A DNA stretch of 9,582 bases from an uncultured Lachnospiraceae bacterium (GTDB taxonomy: Bacteria > Bacillota > Clostridia > Lachnospirales > Lachnospiraceae), in contig CAMWMO010000019.1 in assembly GCA_947175305.1 (NCBI GenBank), forward strand, positions 1-9,582, read 5' to 3'. The notes under the pieces are model-generated. The model saw nothing but the letters and a program-made list of their open reading frames with translations. It did not search any database and was not told the DNA's origin. Shown piece by piece: positions 1 through 7,345 of this stretch (positions within the stretch are counted from its first letter, which is position 1; every line of letters starts with the position of its first letter). The translations under genes were made by a program, and so were the position numbers.

Positions 1-1437
1 GGTGTAGATAATGAAAATGGTAAAGTTTTAGTAAAAGGATTAAAGCAGATAAATGGAGAAAAAATTAATTCTGATTATAAATTTCAAAATATACATCAGC
101 AAGCTGGTTTAGCGGCGGAAGTGAAAGAAGTTGCACGTTCAAATGCAGAGAAGATCATTAATGGAGATTCTACCAGAAAAATACGAACCGATGATTTGGG
201 CCGGGTTAATGATCCGCTATATGACACTGTAATAATAGATTCAAAAGGGAATATTATCGATGGATCCGGAGCGCAAATGAAATTTTTAGGAGCATCGGAA
301 AAGGATTCGACTGGAGAAGGAAACGCTGCAAGAGCGCTTGAAAAACTTCAATCCAAAGAGTTTGAAAAATATCTTGAACATGATACCAAAATAGATGTTC
401 CTTCTGATCAGTATGACCAGATGATAGAAGAAGCTAATGCAAAATTAGAAAAGCTCACGCGTCAGATAGAAAATCAAAGGGCGGCAGGTAATTCAGAACA
501 GGTAAAAAAGCTTCAGGATAAAATAAACAAGCTTGAAAAGATTAAAAAGAATCTGAGAAGAAGTTCTGTATCAAGTGATGAAGCTGTTTTTGCACGTTTA
601 CATCCTCGTTTATCGACGGCTAAAGATGTTGCAGAGGTGTCTCATCGTGCTGGTATGCAAGCTGCTGAAACGGCGGCTGTTATTGGAGGAAGCGCATCGA
701 TCGTTAAAAATTTGGTGTCTGTATGTAGAGGGGAAATAGAGCCTGATGATGCAATTATGAATGTGGCAAAGGATACTGCAGCAACTACTGCAGTTGGCTA
801 TGGGACAGGAGCAGCAGGAGCAGCTCTTAAAGGGGCAATGCAAAACTCAAAATCGCAATATATGCAGACCTTGTCAAAAACTAATGTTGCGGGAACAGCT
901 GTTGCTGTTACAGTTTCGGCATCTAAGACATTGACACGTTATTTTAAGGGTGAAATTGATGGCGTAGAATGCTTAGAAACACTTGGAGAACAAGGGACAG
1001 GAATGGTGTCTTCGGCAATGTTTTCAGTAGTTGGACAAATGGTTATTCCTATTCCGGTTGTAGGTGGAATGGTAGGAGGAATGCTTGGATATGCCATATC
1101 GTCTGCTACATATGGTTTATTAACACAGTCTCTCAGAGAGGAAAAATTGGCGCATGAGCAGAGAATTTTAATAGAAAAAGCCTGTGAAGAGCATATTCAT
1201 TTGATTCGGCAATATAGGGCAGAAATGGAAAATATTATTAACCAATATCTGGCTGAGTCTATGGATATATTCAGGGAAGCATTTACGGGTGTTAAGGATG
1301 CATTGGCAATCGGTGATGTTGATTGGTTTATTGAAAGTGCAAATACAATAACAGAAAACTTTGGTGGAAAGGCATCGTTTTCTAGTATGGATGATTTCAA
1401 TTCCAAGATGATTGAAGGAAGTACATTTCGTTTATAG
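1..1437 (+). CDS. Coiled-coil protein with glycine-zipper-like hydrophobic segments, 5'-truncated by the window edge
   Basis: The reading frame is open from base 1. The GTG at 121 is only an internal possible start with no ribosome binding site in front of it, so the true start lies to the left and at least 478 residues are visible. The sequence shows, in order, a soluble part rich in charged residues (with TDDLGRVNDPLYD), a strongly predicted coiled coil at about 400-560 nt, and then several small-residue hydrophobic stretches. The last of these (about 1030-1110 nt) contains PIPVVGGMVGGMLGYAIS, a glycine-zipper pattern typical of membrane-inserting helices. A charged helical tail follows. 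No enzyme motif was seen. I recognise it as a conserved uncharacterised family from memory only, with no function. The next gene starts 11 bases after the stop, so it is the first visible gene of a three-gene operon. Confidence 0.8.
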   Translation, partial: GVDNENGKVLVKGLKQINGEKINSDYKFQNIHQQAGLAAEVKEVARSNAEKIINGDSTRKIRTDDLGRVNDPLYDTVIIDSKGNIIDGSGAQMKFLGASEKDSTGEGNAARALEKLQSKEFEKYLEHDTKIDVPSDQYDQMIEEANAKLEKLTRQIENQRAAGNSEQVKKLQDKINKLEKIKKNLRRSSVSSDEAVFARLHPRLSTAKDVAEVSHRAGMQAAETAAVIGGSASIVKNLVSVCRGEIEPDDAIMNVAKDTAATTAVGYGTGAAGAALKGAMQNSKSQYMQTLSKTNVAGTAVAVTVSASKTLTRYFKGEIDGVECLETLGEQGTGMVSSAMFSVVGQMVIPIPVVGGMVGGMLGYAISSATYGLLTQSLREEKLAHEQRILIEKACEEHIHLIRQYRAEMENIINQYLAESMDIFREAFTGVKDALAIGDVDWFIESANTITENFGGKASFSSMDDFNSKMIEGSTFRL

Positions 1438-1448
1438 GGGGTGGAGAG

Positions 1449-2003
1449 ATGTTTGAAGAAAGCAAAGACGTGGAAGCATCATTATATTATTTATATATGA
1501 TGGCAGATGGTGAAGTCTCAAATAATGAAAAAAGGATGTTCAGTAAAATTTGTAAAGAGCTTGCTATTGATAATGATGCAAAAGAATTAATCATCGAAAA
1601 ATGTAAAAATCTTGTTGATAAAAATCCAGATATATTAAGCTTAATAGTAAAAGAAGAAATTGATGAAAAATCCGGACAAGATCGGTTCGGCTTGCGAGAT
1701 TTATCAAGAGGTGGCCGAATTGTGTGGAACTTAGTCAATTTAGGATATGCTGATGCAGTGTATTCCGAAGAAGAACGAAAAATAGTCAGGCATTTAGTTG
1801 ATAAATGGAAAGTTGATGCAGAAATATACCAAGAATTTGTTGATGCTGCTGATACGATGTTAGTATTAACTAAGAAAAAAGAATGGGTTTTATCGACTTT
1901 TAGCAATGGAGGTGAAAGAGATAAGAAGCTAAAGGAGATAGATATTGCAATGGAACGATTGTTATCGGATATCAATTTGACAATCGAAGAGCTTACAATG
2001 TAG
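1449..2003 (+). CDS. TerB-like (tellurite-resistance/DjlA-N type) helical protein
   Basis: This is a 184-residue, all-helical, soluble protein with no signal peptide or membrane segment. Residues 13-31 contain YYLYMMADGEVSNNEKRMF. The D-G-E-V-S-x-x-E pattern there is the acidic metal-binding-type loop of the TerB/DjlA-N fold. A second related loop (YADAVYSEEERKIV, residues 100-113) suggests the usual two-lobed TerB bundle. The C-terminal third is a charged helix. TerB-like proteins are known from tellurite and stress operons and from some phage-defence operons, generally alongside membrane or ATPase partners. The start has a GGTGGAG ribosome binding site at 1440-1446. The gene lies 11 bases after the upstream stop and 14 bases before the next start, so it is co-transcribed with two membrane-type proteins, and a linker role between them is plausible. 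The fold assignment is fairly secure. The function is unknown. Confidence 0.72.
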   Translation: MFEESKDVEASLYYLYMMADGEVSNNEKRMFSKICKELAIDNDAKELIIEKCKNLVDKNPDILSLIVKEEIDEKSGQDRFGLRDLSRGGRIVWNLVNLGYADAVYSEEERKIVRHLVDKWKVDAEIYQEFVDAADTMLVLTKKKEWVLSTFSNGGERDKKLKEIDIAMERLLSDINLTIEELTM

Positions 2004-2017
2004 AGGAGGTTTAGAGT

Positions 2018-3025
2018 ATGCCTATACCGTTACTATTTATTGGAATTGGTGCAGGGTCTGCCGCTTTTGGCGTTGGAACATCAATAAAGGCAGGCGTTGA
2101 TCAGAATAAAGCCAATAAGAAAAATAAGAAAGCTAAAGAAATAATTCGTGATGCATCAAAGAAAATTGAAAAGAGTAGAAAGAAGTGCGGAGCTGCAATT
2201 GATGATTTGGGGAAAACCAAAATACAAGTTCTTGATGAGAGCATAAAGCCGTTTATTGCTGAATTTGAAAAGTTAAGTCATGTAGAATTATCTGAATCAA
2301 AGGGGCTTAACGAATTACAAAAGATGGTATTGGATCAGAAGAATTTTACTGAGTTAAAAAAAATACAATCACTGGCATCTTCGATGGCTGGCGGGGTGGC
2401 TTCGGGTGCCATGGCTGGTGCAATAACTGCTTTTGGAGCTTATGGTGCAGCAGGAGCTCTTGCTACAGCATCAACAGGAACTGCCATTGCTTCTTTGAGT
2501 GGTGCGGCGGCAACAAATGCTACACTTGCTTTTTTTGGTGGTGGTTCGCTGGCTGCTGGTGGGTTGGGAATGGCTGGCGGAACGGCTGTTCTGGGAGGTT
2601 TGATTGCGGGTCCCGCATTAGCCGTGCTGGGAGTCGTAATGGGCGCTAAAGCGTCAGCTAATCTTGATAAGGCATATTCGAATCTTGCAAAAGCTAAGGA
2701 GTTTAAAGAAGAGATGGATACTGCAGCCGCTTTGTGCAAGGGAATTAGAAAGAGGGCTTCTATGTTTAACAATTTTTTGGTGTCTTTGAATTCTGTCTTT
2801 GAACCATTGACTTATGAGATGACCCAAATCATTGCAAACAGGGGGGGAGATTTTAGAAAGTTTTCCGACGATGAGAAAAAAGTTGTAGCGGAGGCTATGG
2901 CTATGGCCGGTGCAATCAAATCAATCTTGGATACGCCTATTCTGGATGATGAGGGCAATTTAACATCAGAATCAGATAAAATGGTCGAGATGACTCGGAA
3001 AAGGATTGAAGAAGTGATAGTATAA
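2018..3025 (+). CDS. Conserved glycine-zipper membrane-type protein, last gene of the operon
   Basis: This 335-residue protein begins with a short hydrophobic Gly/Ala stretch (about residues 4-25). A lysine-rich helical region follows (30-60), then a mixed helical part. Residues 123-212 form a long Gly/Ala/Thr-rich core containing ATNATLAFFGGGSLAAGG and GMAGGTAVLGG, with almost no charge over about 85 residues. That is what tightly packed membrane helices or a pore-forming hairpin would look like. The C-terminal 120 residues are again charged and helical, ending near ILDDEGNLTSES. From memory this Gly-rich core is strongly conserved in proteins of distant bacteria that are labelled hypothetical or 'chemotaxis protein'. 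I could not check this. The ribosome binding site AGGAGG (2004-2009) follows directly on the upstream stop. A terminator lies 45 bases downstream. Function is unknown; a membrane effector is an inference. Confidence 0.8.
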   Translation: MPIPLLFIGIGAGSAAFGVGTSIKAGVDQNKANKKNKKAKEIIRDASKKIEKSRKKCGAAIDDLGKTKIQVLDESIKPFIAEFEKLSHVELSESKGLNELQKMVLDQKNFTELKKIQSLASSMAGGVASGAMAGAITAFGAYGAAGALATASTGTAIASLSGAAATNATLAFFGGGSLAAGGLGMAGGTAVLGGLIAGPALAVLGVVMGAKASANLDKAYSNLAKAKEFKEEMDTAAALCKGIRKRASMFNNFLVSLNSVFEPLTYEMTQIIANRGGDFRKFSDDEKKVVAEAMAMAGAIKSILDTPILDDEGNLTSESDKMVEMTRKRIEEVIV

Positions 3026-3067
3026 TGTTTACCCGGTGAATGGTACAAGTAAATAGTGGTATATGCA

Positions 3068-3096
3068 GGGCGGCAGGATTATTCCTGTCGCTTTTT
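3068..3096 (+). terminator. Intrinsic terminator of the glycine-zipper/TerB operon
   Basis: The arms 3070-3078 (GCGGCAGGA) and 3083-3091 (TCCTGTCGC) form a 9-bp stem with one G-U pair and a TTAT loop. Five T residues follow at 3092-3096. This is a textbook Rho-independent terminator 45 bases after the last stop codon. It separates the operon from the recombinase region. Confidence 0.88.
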
Positions 3097-3175
3097 GCTT
3101 GCTTGGGATCTTTTTCTGGAGATAAAAGACGTGCAGGAAACATAAAGTTTTATAAAGGATTCAGGAGGGTAAACA

Positions 3176-3286
3176 ATGGCGAAAGAAAAGGCAGAGATAA
3201 TTGCAAGGATATCACGTATTTTAGCACAAGAAGAGCAGATTTCAGATGAAGAGCTGATCAAGATCATGGAGTTACTGAAGAAGTAG
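3176..3286 (+). CDS. Small 36-residue ORF ahead of the recombinase
   Basis: The ORF runs from ATG 3176 to TAG 3284-3286. It has a strong ribosome binding site (AGGAGGG, 3163-3169) at 6 bases' spacing, which makes translation likely despite the small size. The peptide starts MAKEKAEIIARISRILAQEE and continues with QISDEELIKIMELLKK: two amphipathic helices, highly charged, no cysteine, no membrane segment. It ends 73 bases before the recombinase start, on the same strand. Small charged proteins next to a serine integrase can be recombination directionality factors or regulators, but nothing here proves that. I do not recognise a named family. Confidence 0.65.
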   Translation: MAKEKAEIIARISRILAQEEQISDEELIKIMELLKK

Positions 3287-3293
3287 TAAATGA

Positions 3294-3330
3294 ATGCCGC
3301 GGGTAAAGAGCGTGTGACTGCCCGCGGCAT
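3294..3330. repeat. 10-bp perfect inverted repeat between the small ORF and the recombinase gene
   Basis: The arms ATGCCGCGGG (3294-3303) and CCCGCGGCAT (3321-3330) are perfectly complementary around a 17-base spacer. The repeat starts 7 bases after the small ORF's stop and ends 17 bases before the recombinase ribosome binding site (AGGAGGA, 3347-3353). The next bases are CCCTCTATAATTC, so there is no T-tract. It may be a weak attenuating hairpin limiting recombinase expression, or a protein binding site. The sequence does not decide between them. Confidence 0.7.
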
Positions 3331-3359
3331 CCCTCTATAATTCTTCAGGAGGAAACTAT

Positions 3360-5222
3360 ATGAAGCAGGAACGCGCTGTTACATACAATCGCTGCAGTAC
3401 CGAAGAGGAGAGCCAGAAGGACGCGCTTGTGAAACAGGTGCAGGAATCCAAAAACTGTGTCTATGAGCAGGGATGGAAACTGATGGATACCTATGTGGAA
3501 GCGAAGAGTGGTACGACAGTGAAAGGCAGGAGTGAATATAACAGGTTATATCGGGATCTTGAATTGGATAAATTTGATATCATTGTGATTAAAAGTCAGG
3601 ACCGCTTGATGCGCAATACCAAGGATTGGTATCTTTTTCTGGACCGGATGCAGAAAAACAGAAAAAAGCTTTATATGTATCTGGAAGGAAAGTTCTATAC
3701 ACCTGATGATGCGCTGATCACGGGAATCAAGGCTATTCTGGCGGAGGAATACAGCAGGGAACTGAGCAAAAAGATCAACAATGCGCACAAAAACAGACAA
3801 AAAGAGGGGAAGAGTTTTGTCTTTACCAATCAGATGTATGGTCTGAAAAAGCTTCCGGATAAAACAATTGTGATCGATGAGCGGGAAGCGGAGATGATAC
3901 GGATGATCTTCAGGCTGTCGGCAAACGGGTACGGAACTCACACCAGTGCGGAGATCCTTTATAAAAACGGGTATACCAACAGAAACGGGAAGATGCTGAC
4001 GCCGTCGTTGATCCGAAATATCATCCGCAATCCGATCTACAAAGGAACAGTTGTACAGAATAAACGGCATTACGAGTTTGAGAGTAAACAGACTGTGAAT
4101 AATCCGAAATCGGAATGGATCGTACATGAGGATGTGGTGCCGGCCATTGTGGATGAAGAATTATTTGAAGAAGCCAACCGGGCTCTGGATTATCGCAAGA
4201 GGGAAGGACACCGTGATGGAAAGTTTGTCCGGTACAGCAGTATCGGAAGCCATGACCTATCCGGGAAGATTATCTGTGGGCTTTGCGAGGAACCCTTTTA
4301 CAGGACAGTGCGACGGAACAAGTCAGGCAAAGTGATAGAATGGAAATGCAGCAATTATCTGCATCATGGCAGGAAAGCAGATGAAATGCGCAGGGATCAG
4401 ATCAGAAAGACAGATAAGGGAGAAGATGCCGGATGCGATAATGTGCACTTGGATGAAAAAAAACTGTCGTTATGTCTGGAACAGGTGTGCGGACAAAAGC
4501 TATACCGTTTAGATCAGAAGGAAATACTGGAAGAAATGCTGTCGCTGCTTAGAAAGGCGCTGGGGGACAATTCCCCAGAGGAGAAGCGGGAAACGCTTAC
4601 GGAGGAACTACAGAAAGCAGAGTACCAGAAAAATATCTTGTTGGAAAAGCTTTTGGACGGCGTGATCGATAACCGGATTTTTCAACGAAAGGATAAGGAA
4701 CTGCAGGATAAGATAGATCACTGTATGGGAAAGATCAAGCAGTTGGAGGATGATACGCTGCAGAATACCAGACTGGAAGAACGGCTGGAAATGATAAAAG
4801 AACGTTTGGAACAGGGTGTGATACAGCAGGCGCAGATGGCGGAGATCCTTTCTGAGATAACGAAGATTTTGGTGTATCCGGATCACATGGAGATCTGTTT
4901 CGACTCTTGGGCATTATTGTGGATCGAAGAAATGCCGGAAAACCTTATGGGCAGAGAAGGAGTGGATCAGCTGGCAGTGATCACCGTACCGCAAAACTGC
5001 AGTACATCCCATCAACCCATGATGGAGGCAGAGAAAGTACAGATCATTTCTTTGATGCAGGATGATCCAAAGATTACGGCTAAGAAGATTGCGGAAAAGA
5101 TGGGAGTAAACCTTTCTCTTGTTCTTAGACGAATAAATGCGCTTAAGGCGGACGGGAAAATATATTACAGTTCCTCAAACGGCAGGGGAGAATGGGTCAT
5201 AGTAGATTCAGATATGAAATGA
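3360..5222 (+). CDS. Large serine recombinase (site-specific integrase) with extra C-terminal winged helix
   Basis: This 620-residue protein cuts and rejoins DNA at attachment sites to insert or excise an element. The N-terminal resolvase domain (about 1-145) carries the catalytic motif YNRCST with Arg11 and nucleophile Ser13. The conserved arginine motif DRLMRN is at 81-86. A 'Recombinase' DNA-binding domain follows (about 160-290). Next is a zinc-ribbon-type region with Cys306, Cys309, Cys330 and Cys359, then a long coiled coil (about 400-490) as is usual in large serine integrases. Unusually, residues about 555-618 look like a winged helix-turn-helix (ITAKKIAEKMGVNLSLVLRR, then a GKIYY/GEWVIV wing). 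The start has the ribosome binding site AGGAGGA at a good distance. All key residues are present and the frame is intact, so it is probably active. It most likely belongs to the element occupying the left and centre of the window. Confidence 0.95.
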   Translation: MKQERAVTYNRCSTEEESQKDALVKQVQESKNCVYEQGWKLMDTYVEAKSGTTVKGRSEYNRLYRDLELDKFDIIVIKSQDRLMRNTKDWYLFLDRMQKNRKKLYMYLEGKFYTPDDALITGIKAILAEEYSRELSKKINNAHKNRQKEGKSFVFTNQMYGLKKLPDKTIVIDEREAEMIRMIFRLSANGYGTHTSAEILYKNGYTNRNGKMLTPSLIRNIIRNPIYKGTVVQNKRHYEFESKQTVNNPKSEWIVHEDVVPAIVDEELFEEANRALDYRKREGHRDGKFVRYSSIGSHDLSGKIICGLCEEPFYRTVRRNKSGKVIEWKCSNYLHHGRKADEMRRDQIRKTDKGEDAGCDNVHLDEKKLSLCLEQVCGQKLYRLDQKEILEEMLSLLRKALGDNSPEEKRETLTEELQKAEYQKNILLEKLLDGVIDNRIFQRKDKELQDKIDHCMGKIKQLEDDTLQNTRLEERLEMIKERLEQGVIQQAQMAEILSEITKILVYPDHMEICFDSWALLWIEEMPENLMGREGVDQLAVITVPQNCSTSHQPMMEAEKVQIISLMQDDPKITAKKIAEKMGVNLSLVLRRINALKADGKIYYSSSNGRGEWVIVDSDMK

Positions 5223-5224
5223 GT

Positions 5225-5258
5225 AGAACGGCATGCTGATTATAGGGTATGCCGTTCT
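5225..5258 (+). terminator. Hairpin just after the recombinase gene, probable terminator
   Basis: The arms AGAACGGCAT (5225-5234) and ATGCCGTTCT (5249-5258) pair perfectly around a 14-base loop, starting 2 bases after the recombinase stop. The position suits a transcription terminator. The following bases (TGCCGTTAAC) are poor in T, so termination may be weak. Because the perfect palindrome is close to the recombinase gene, a role as a recombination or binding site is an alternative. Confidence 0.5.
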
Positions 5259-5270
5259 TGCCGTTAACAG

Positions 5271-5307
5271 AAAATCGGTGGTTATTTTGAGTTGTATGTG
5301 ATAAAAT
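5271..5307 (+). promoter_or_regulatory. Direct repeat R1, copy A: promoter-like sequence before the AAA-ATPase gene
   Basis: These 37 bases match 7346-7382 at 35 positions (differences at 5292 and 5301). Each copy precedes an otherwise unrelated gene. Both keep an extended -10 element, TGN followed by TAAAAT (here TAAAAT at 5302-5307), and 17 bases upstream a weak -35, TGGTTA (5279-5284). The -10 ends 40 bases before the ATG of the ATPase gene. A shared promoter module is the simplest reading. The repeat could also mark a recombination or insertion boundary. Confidence 0.55.
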
Positions 5308-5347
5308 GATTGTAAATACATTGCAAAATCCAGAGTAGGAGATCAAT

Positions 5348-6931
5348 ATGGGAATGTATGTAAATCGCGGGAATGACAGTTTTGCAAGTGCAAGAGAATC
5401 CAGGATTTATGTGGATAAGACCGGATTGATAGAGTATACCAATGACGTGTTGGGCACAGAACAGAGATATATCTGCAACAGCAGACCGCGAAGATTTGGA
5501 AAATCTATGGCAGCCGGGATGCTGGCGGCGTATTACGTGAAAGGATACGATTCCAGCGAGTTGTTTGAAGGGCTGGAAATTGCCGGGAAACCGTCCTTTG
5601 AAAAGCATTTGAACCAATATGATGTGATCCATCTGGATATGGCATATTTGTTGGTGCAAAACCGAAGCGCGGCAGATACGGTAGCTTTTATGCAGACATG
5701 CGTGATCGATGAATTGAAGGACATTTATCCGGGGGTACTTACGGATAAAGATCAGGCACTGCCGTTTGCTCTGTCAAAGATCAACAATGCGACCGGAGCG
5801 CGCTTTGTGATCATCATAGATGAGTGGGATGCCATATTCCGGGAACATGAAACGGATCAACAGGGACAGCAGGATTATGTGCGTCTGCTCCGGGGGCTTT
5901 TTAAAGGGGAGCAGTCAAAGGACTTTGTTGTATTTGCCTACATCACGGGCATTTTGCCTATCAAGAGATACAATAGTGAATCTGCTCTGAATAATTTTAG
6001 GGAATTTACCATGCTTAATCCTAAAGGATTATCAGAATACATTGGTTTTACGGAAGAAGAGGTCAGGGAGCTTTGCAGGACGTATCATATGGATTTTGAC
6101 GAGATGGCCAGATGGTATGACGGCTATTCTTTCCGGCAGGTACAGCATGTATATAACCCCAATTCTGTAGTGAATGCCGTATTGGATGGAGAATACGATA
6201 ATTATTGGAGCAATACGGCGTCCTACGAATCGTTACAGCAATATATCAGTATGAATTTTGCGGGGCTGCGAGATCTGGTGGTACAGATGTTTGCAGGGGC
6301 GAGATGTATTGTGGATGTAGGCACTTTTCAGAATGATATGACCAGTTTTAAGAGCCGGGATGATGTGCTGACAGCATTGATCCATCTGGGGTATCTTGCG
6401 TATGATGTAAATACCAGGGAGGCATATGTGCCAAATGAAGAAGTGCGCGTCGCTTTTGCAAGAGCGGTGAGGGATACAGATTGGGAACCGGTGACTCAGG
6501 CACTCAGGGATTCGGACAGGCTGTTAAAGGCAACTTGGGATAAGGATGCTGATCTGGTTGCGGAAGGCATTGACAAAGTGCATAGAGAGAACACCTCTAT
6601 CCTGCAATACAATAATGAGAATGCGTTGAGCTGTGTGGTCACATTGGCATATTATAACGCAGTTAATGAGTATACGGTAATCCGCGAAATGCCAGCCGGA
6701 AAGGGATATGCGGATATGGTATTTCTCCCCAGAAAGTATTCTACGAAGCCGGCGATGGTTGTAGAACTGAAATACGGACTGCCTGCCCAAAGTGCCGTGA
6801 CGCAGATAAAAGAAAGGAAGTATCCGGAGGCATTAAAGGATTATCAGGGAAAGCTGCTGTTAGTCGGGATCAGCTATGACAAGGCGGATAAGAAGCATTC
6901 CTGTGTGATAGAAGAGTGGGAAAAAGAATAA
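5348..6931 (+). CDS. AAA-ATPase-like protein with C-terminal PD-(D/E)XK nuclease-type domain
   Basis: This 527-residue protein is of the type described by the Pfam families AAA-ATPase_like (PF09820) and PDDEXK_9 (PF08011, formerly DUF1703), and its length is typical. The N-terminus VNRGNDSFASARES leads into a variant P-loop, SRPRRFGKS (residues 45-53). The Walker B is FVIIIDEWDAIF (Asp158, Glu159). Near the C-terminus Asp456 (in ADMVF) and Glu473-Leu-Lys475 (in VVELKYG) form the D...ExK nuclease core, so both active sites look intact. Such proteins are common and often multi-copy in gut Bacteroidetes and Clostridia, and a defence or mobile-element role is suspected but not established. The ATG at 5348 has a TAGGAGAT ribosome binding site at 5336-5343. 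A second ATG two codons on (5354) is less well placed. The gene stands alone behind repeat R1. Confidence 0.9.
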   Translation: MGMYVNRGNDSFASARESRIYVDKTGLIEYTNDVLGTEQRYICNSRPRRFGKSMAAGMLAAYYVKGYDSSELFEGLEIAGKPSFEKHLNQYDVIHLDMAYLLVQNRSAADTVAFMQTCVIDELKDIYPGVLTDKDQALPFALSKINNATGARFVIIIDEWDAIFREHETDQQGQQDYVRLLRGLFKGEQSKDFVVFAYITGILPIKRYNSESALNNFREFTMLNPKGLSEYIGFTEEEVRELCRTYHMDFDEMARWYDGYSFRQVQHVYNPNSVVNAVLDGEYDNYWSNTASYESLQQYISMNFAGLRDLVVQMFAGARCIVDVGTFQNDMTSFKSRDDVLTALIHLGYLAYDVNTREAYVPNEEVRVAFARAVRDTDWEPVTQALRDSDRLLKATWDKDADLVAEGIDKVHRENTSILQYNNENALSCVVTLAYYNAVNEYTVIREMPAGKGYADMVFLPRKYSTKPAMVVELKYGLPAQSAVTQIKERKYPEALKDYQGKLLLVGISYDKADKKHSCVIEEWEKE

Positions 6932-6938
6932 GGAGGGT

Positions 6939-7224
6939 TTGATAGCAAGAAATATTGTAGAATATCTATGACAGAACCTGCATATATAGGCGAGCAGGAT
7001 GAAAAACTTATATTGAGTGAAGGAGATGTATTGGAACTGATAGAGTTTTTCAAACAAGAGCAAACTAATAGCCAAAATATGCCATTGGGTATAAATAATT
7101 GGGAACTCTTATAGAAGATAACAATCTTGAAGCAGATCCCAATTCATATATGTATATCAATAAGAATCTTGAAATTCCAGATTATTCGAAACTTATGAGG
7201 GAAGTTCCAAGAGCCAGTTCATGA
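6939..7224 (+). pseudogene. Decayed small gene of unknown family
   Basis: Three short reading frames follow each other on the plus strand and look like one broken gene. A TTG-started piece (6939-6971, IARNIVEYL) has AAGGAGGG directly in front, though too close for a good start. Its stop overlaps, as ATGA, the ATG of a 48-codon piece (6968-7114, beginning MTEPAYIGEQDEKLILSEGD). That piece ends just where a third frame takes over (7102-7224), with natural-looking content such as EADPNSYMYINKNLEIPDYS. One shift near 7096-7112 and perhaps another near 6968 would join them into about 95 residues. The middle piece could instead be a real, coupled small protein. No family is recognised. Confidence 0.4.
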
Positions 7225-7251
7225 CTTTTGGGACACCCTCCTTTTCTTAGA

Positions 7252-7286
7252 CATTCATTTCTTTCACCCACACTTATCAGATAAAC
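7252..7286. repeat. Direct repeat R2, copy A: end of the first accessory unit
   Basis: These 35 bases match 7913-7947 at 30 positions, with a shared core TCACCCAC(A/G)CTTATCAG. Both copies lie shortly after the end of a decayed reading frame (28 bases after one here, directly after the other at 7912) and face the same way. It contains no strong hairpin or T-tract. It may be a unit boundary or a recombination site. Confidence 0.65.
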
Positions 7287-7345
7287 TGTAGTAAAGGATC
7301 AATCGCTGTAAGAGGAAGATCGAACAGCTTAATCGGAATAAATAC

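Noticed and set aside
1487..1975. 162-codon minus-strand ORF opposite the TerB-like gene
   Set aside because: It is Ser/Ile-rich low-quality content antisense to a well-supported operon gene with proper ribosome binding sites.
3040..3249. 69-codon plus-strand ORF between the operon and the recombinase
   Set aside because: It runs through the intrinsic terminator and overlaps, in another frame, the small ORF that has the strong ribosome binding site.
7219..7245. Possible insertion-sequence end (TGACTTTTGGGACACCCTCC)
   Set aside because: No matching inverted end, target duplication or transposase remnant could be found. The resemblance is from memory only.
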